A DNA stretch of 7,124 nucleotides. It comes from Acidobacteriota bacterium (GTDB taxonomy: Bacteria; Acidobacteriota; Vicinamibacteria; Marinacidobacterales; SMYC01). Shown here piece after piece: positions 6,802 to 7,124 of the stretch; the first letter of the stretch is position 1, and the number at the start of each line of letters is the position of its first letter. Location of the stretch: NCBI GenBank assembly GCA_029263435.1, contig JAJCXL010000228.1:1-7124 (forward strand), in the 5' to 3' direction. The notes under the pieces are model-generated. The model made no database searches, had not been told where the DNA came from, and was given only the letters and a program-made list of their open reading frames with translations. The translations under genes and the position numbers were made by a program.

Positions 6802-7124
6802 ATGGAGCTGGCGATGAAGGCCGCGGAAACGCGGGTACCAGAGACCCTTGGGACGGGCTCCGGCTCGAGCGCCGGGCGGCTTGCGCTGATCGGAGGTGCG
6901 GTCGCGGCGACTGCGCTCGCGCACCACCTGACACCCGTCGAGGCGATCTTGCTCCACAATGTGTATCAGCGCCTCTACTACCTGCCGATCTTATTGGCGG
7001 CCCACTGGTTCGGCCTTCGCGGTGCCGTGTCGGCGTCCGTCCTCTCCGCCGCCAGCTACCTGCCCCACATCGTGCTGGATTGGGGAGAGATGCGGGGCGT
7101 TCACGACGAATACCTCCAAGCGCA
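6802..7124 (+). CDS. Probable membrane sensor histidine kinase, N-terminal part only
   Basis: The frame stays open from the ATG at 6802 to the window edge (107 residues). After a polar N-terminus, hydrophobic segments appear at about 26-40, 59-70 and 74-92. The stretch HNVYQRLYYLPILLAAHWFG (52-71), followed by LRGAVSASVLSAASYLPHI, closely recalls the small membrane sensor region in front of many PAS/HisKA/HATPase kinases, where RLYYLPI and WFGLRG are recurrent and the partner is often an NtrC-type, sigma-54-dependent regulator. This is recognition from memory; the catalytic domains lie outside the window. AAGGG at 6788-6792 could serve the ATG at 6802, but if the sigma-54 promoter is used that sequence lies upstream of the transcript, and the ATG at 6814 with GGAG 6 bases upstream would be the start. 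Divergent placement from cusCBA suggests it controls metal efflux. It could also be another multi-pass membrane protein. Confidence 0.65.
   Translation, partial: MELAMKAAETRVPETLGTGSGSSAGRLALIGGAVAATALAHHLTPVEAILLHNVYQRLYYLPILLAAHWFGLRGAVSASVLSAASYLPHIVLDWGEMRGVHDEYLQA

Noticed and set aside
1..7124. CRISPR arrays, tRNA or rRNA genes, insertion sequences
   Set aside because: No regularly spaced repeats, cloverleaf-like segments, transposase frames or terminal inverted repeats were seen on either strand.

Overview
The window carries a complete tripartite heavy-metal efflux operon of the Cus (copper/silver) type on the minus strand, in the order cusC-like (outer-membrane channel), cusB-like (periplasmic adaptor), cusA-like (RND pump). 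A partial gene lies on each side. All three proteins have the hallmarks of a Gram-negative envelope system. The base composition is GC-rich and coding regions prefer G or C in third codon positions. The sequence does not identify the phylum. A diderm environmental bacterium is as far as I can go.

Layout. (1) 1-618, plus strand: the C-terminal part of a BNR/Asp-box (sialidase-fold) protein with a Cys-x-Cys-Cys motif; its beginning lies outside the window. (2) 619-667: a short gap between convergent genes, holding a hairpin plus T-tract that reads as an intrinsic terminator for the efflux operon. (3) 668-6560, minus strand: cusC, cusB and cusA, tightly packed. cusC and cusB are 10 bp apart if cusB uses the TTG start with a good Shine-Dalgarno sequence, and cusB and cusA are 21 bp apart. 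(4) 6561-6801: the divergent regulatory region. It holds two matches to the sigma-54 (-24/-12) promoter pattern, one facing each way, with an IHF-like site and imperfect inverted repeats between them. (5) 6802 to the end, plus strand: the N-terminal 107 residues of a membrane protein that resembles the sensor region of histidine kinases; the rest lies beyond the window.

How it fits together. CusA should take Cu(I)/Ag(I) from the periplasm or cytoplasm and, joined by CusB to CusC, push it out across both membranes. The pump keeps the methionine triad and the proton-relay residues known from E. coli CusA, and the adaptor keeps the three N-terminal metal-binding methionines, which supports a monovalent copper/silver substrate. 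The neighbouring kinase, together with paired sigma-54 promoters, suggests control by an NtrC/ZraR-type two-component system rather than the OmpR-type CusRS of E. coli. That is the most interesting point here. The response regulator itself is not visible and is an inference. I see no convincing evidence for an entirely new system in this window.
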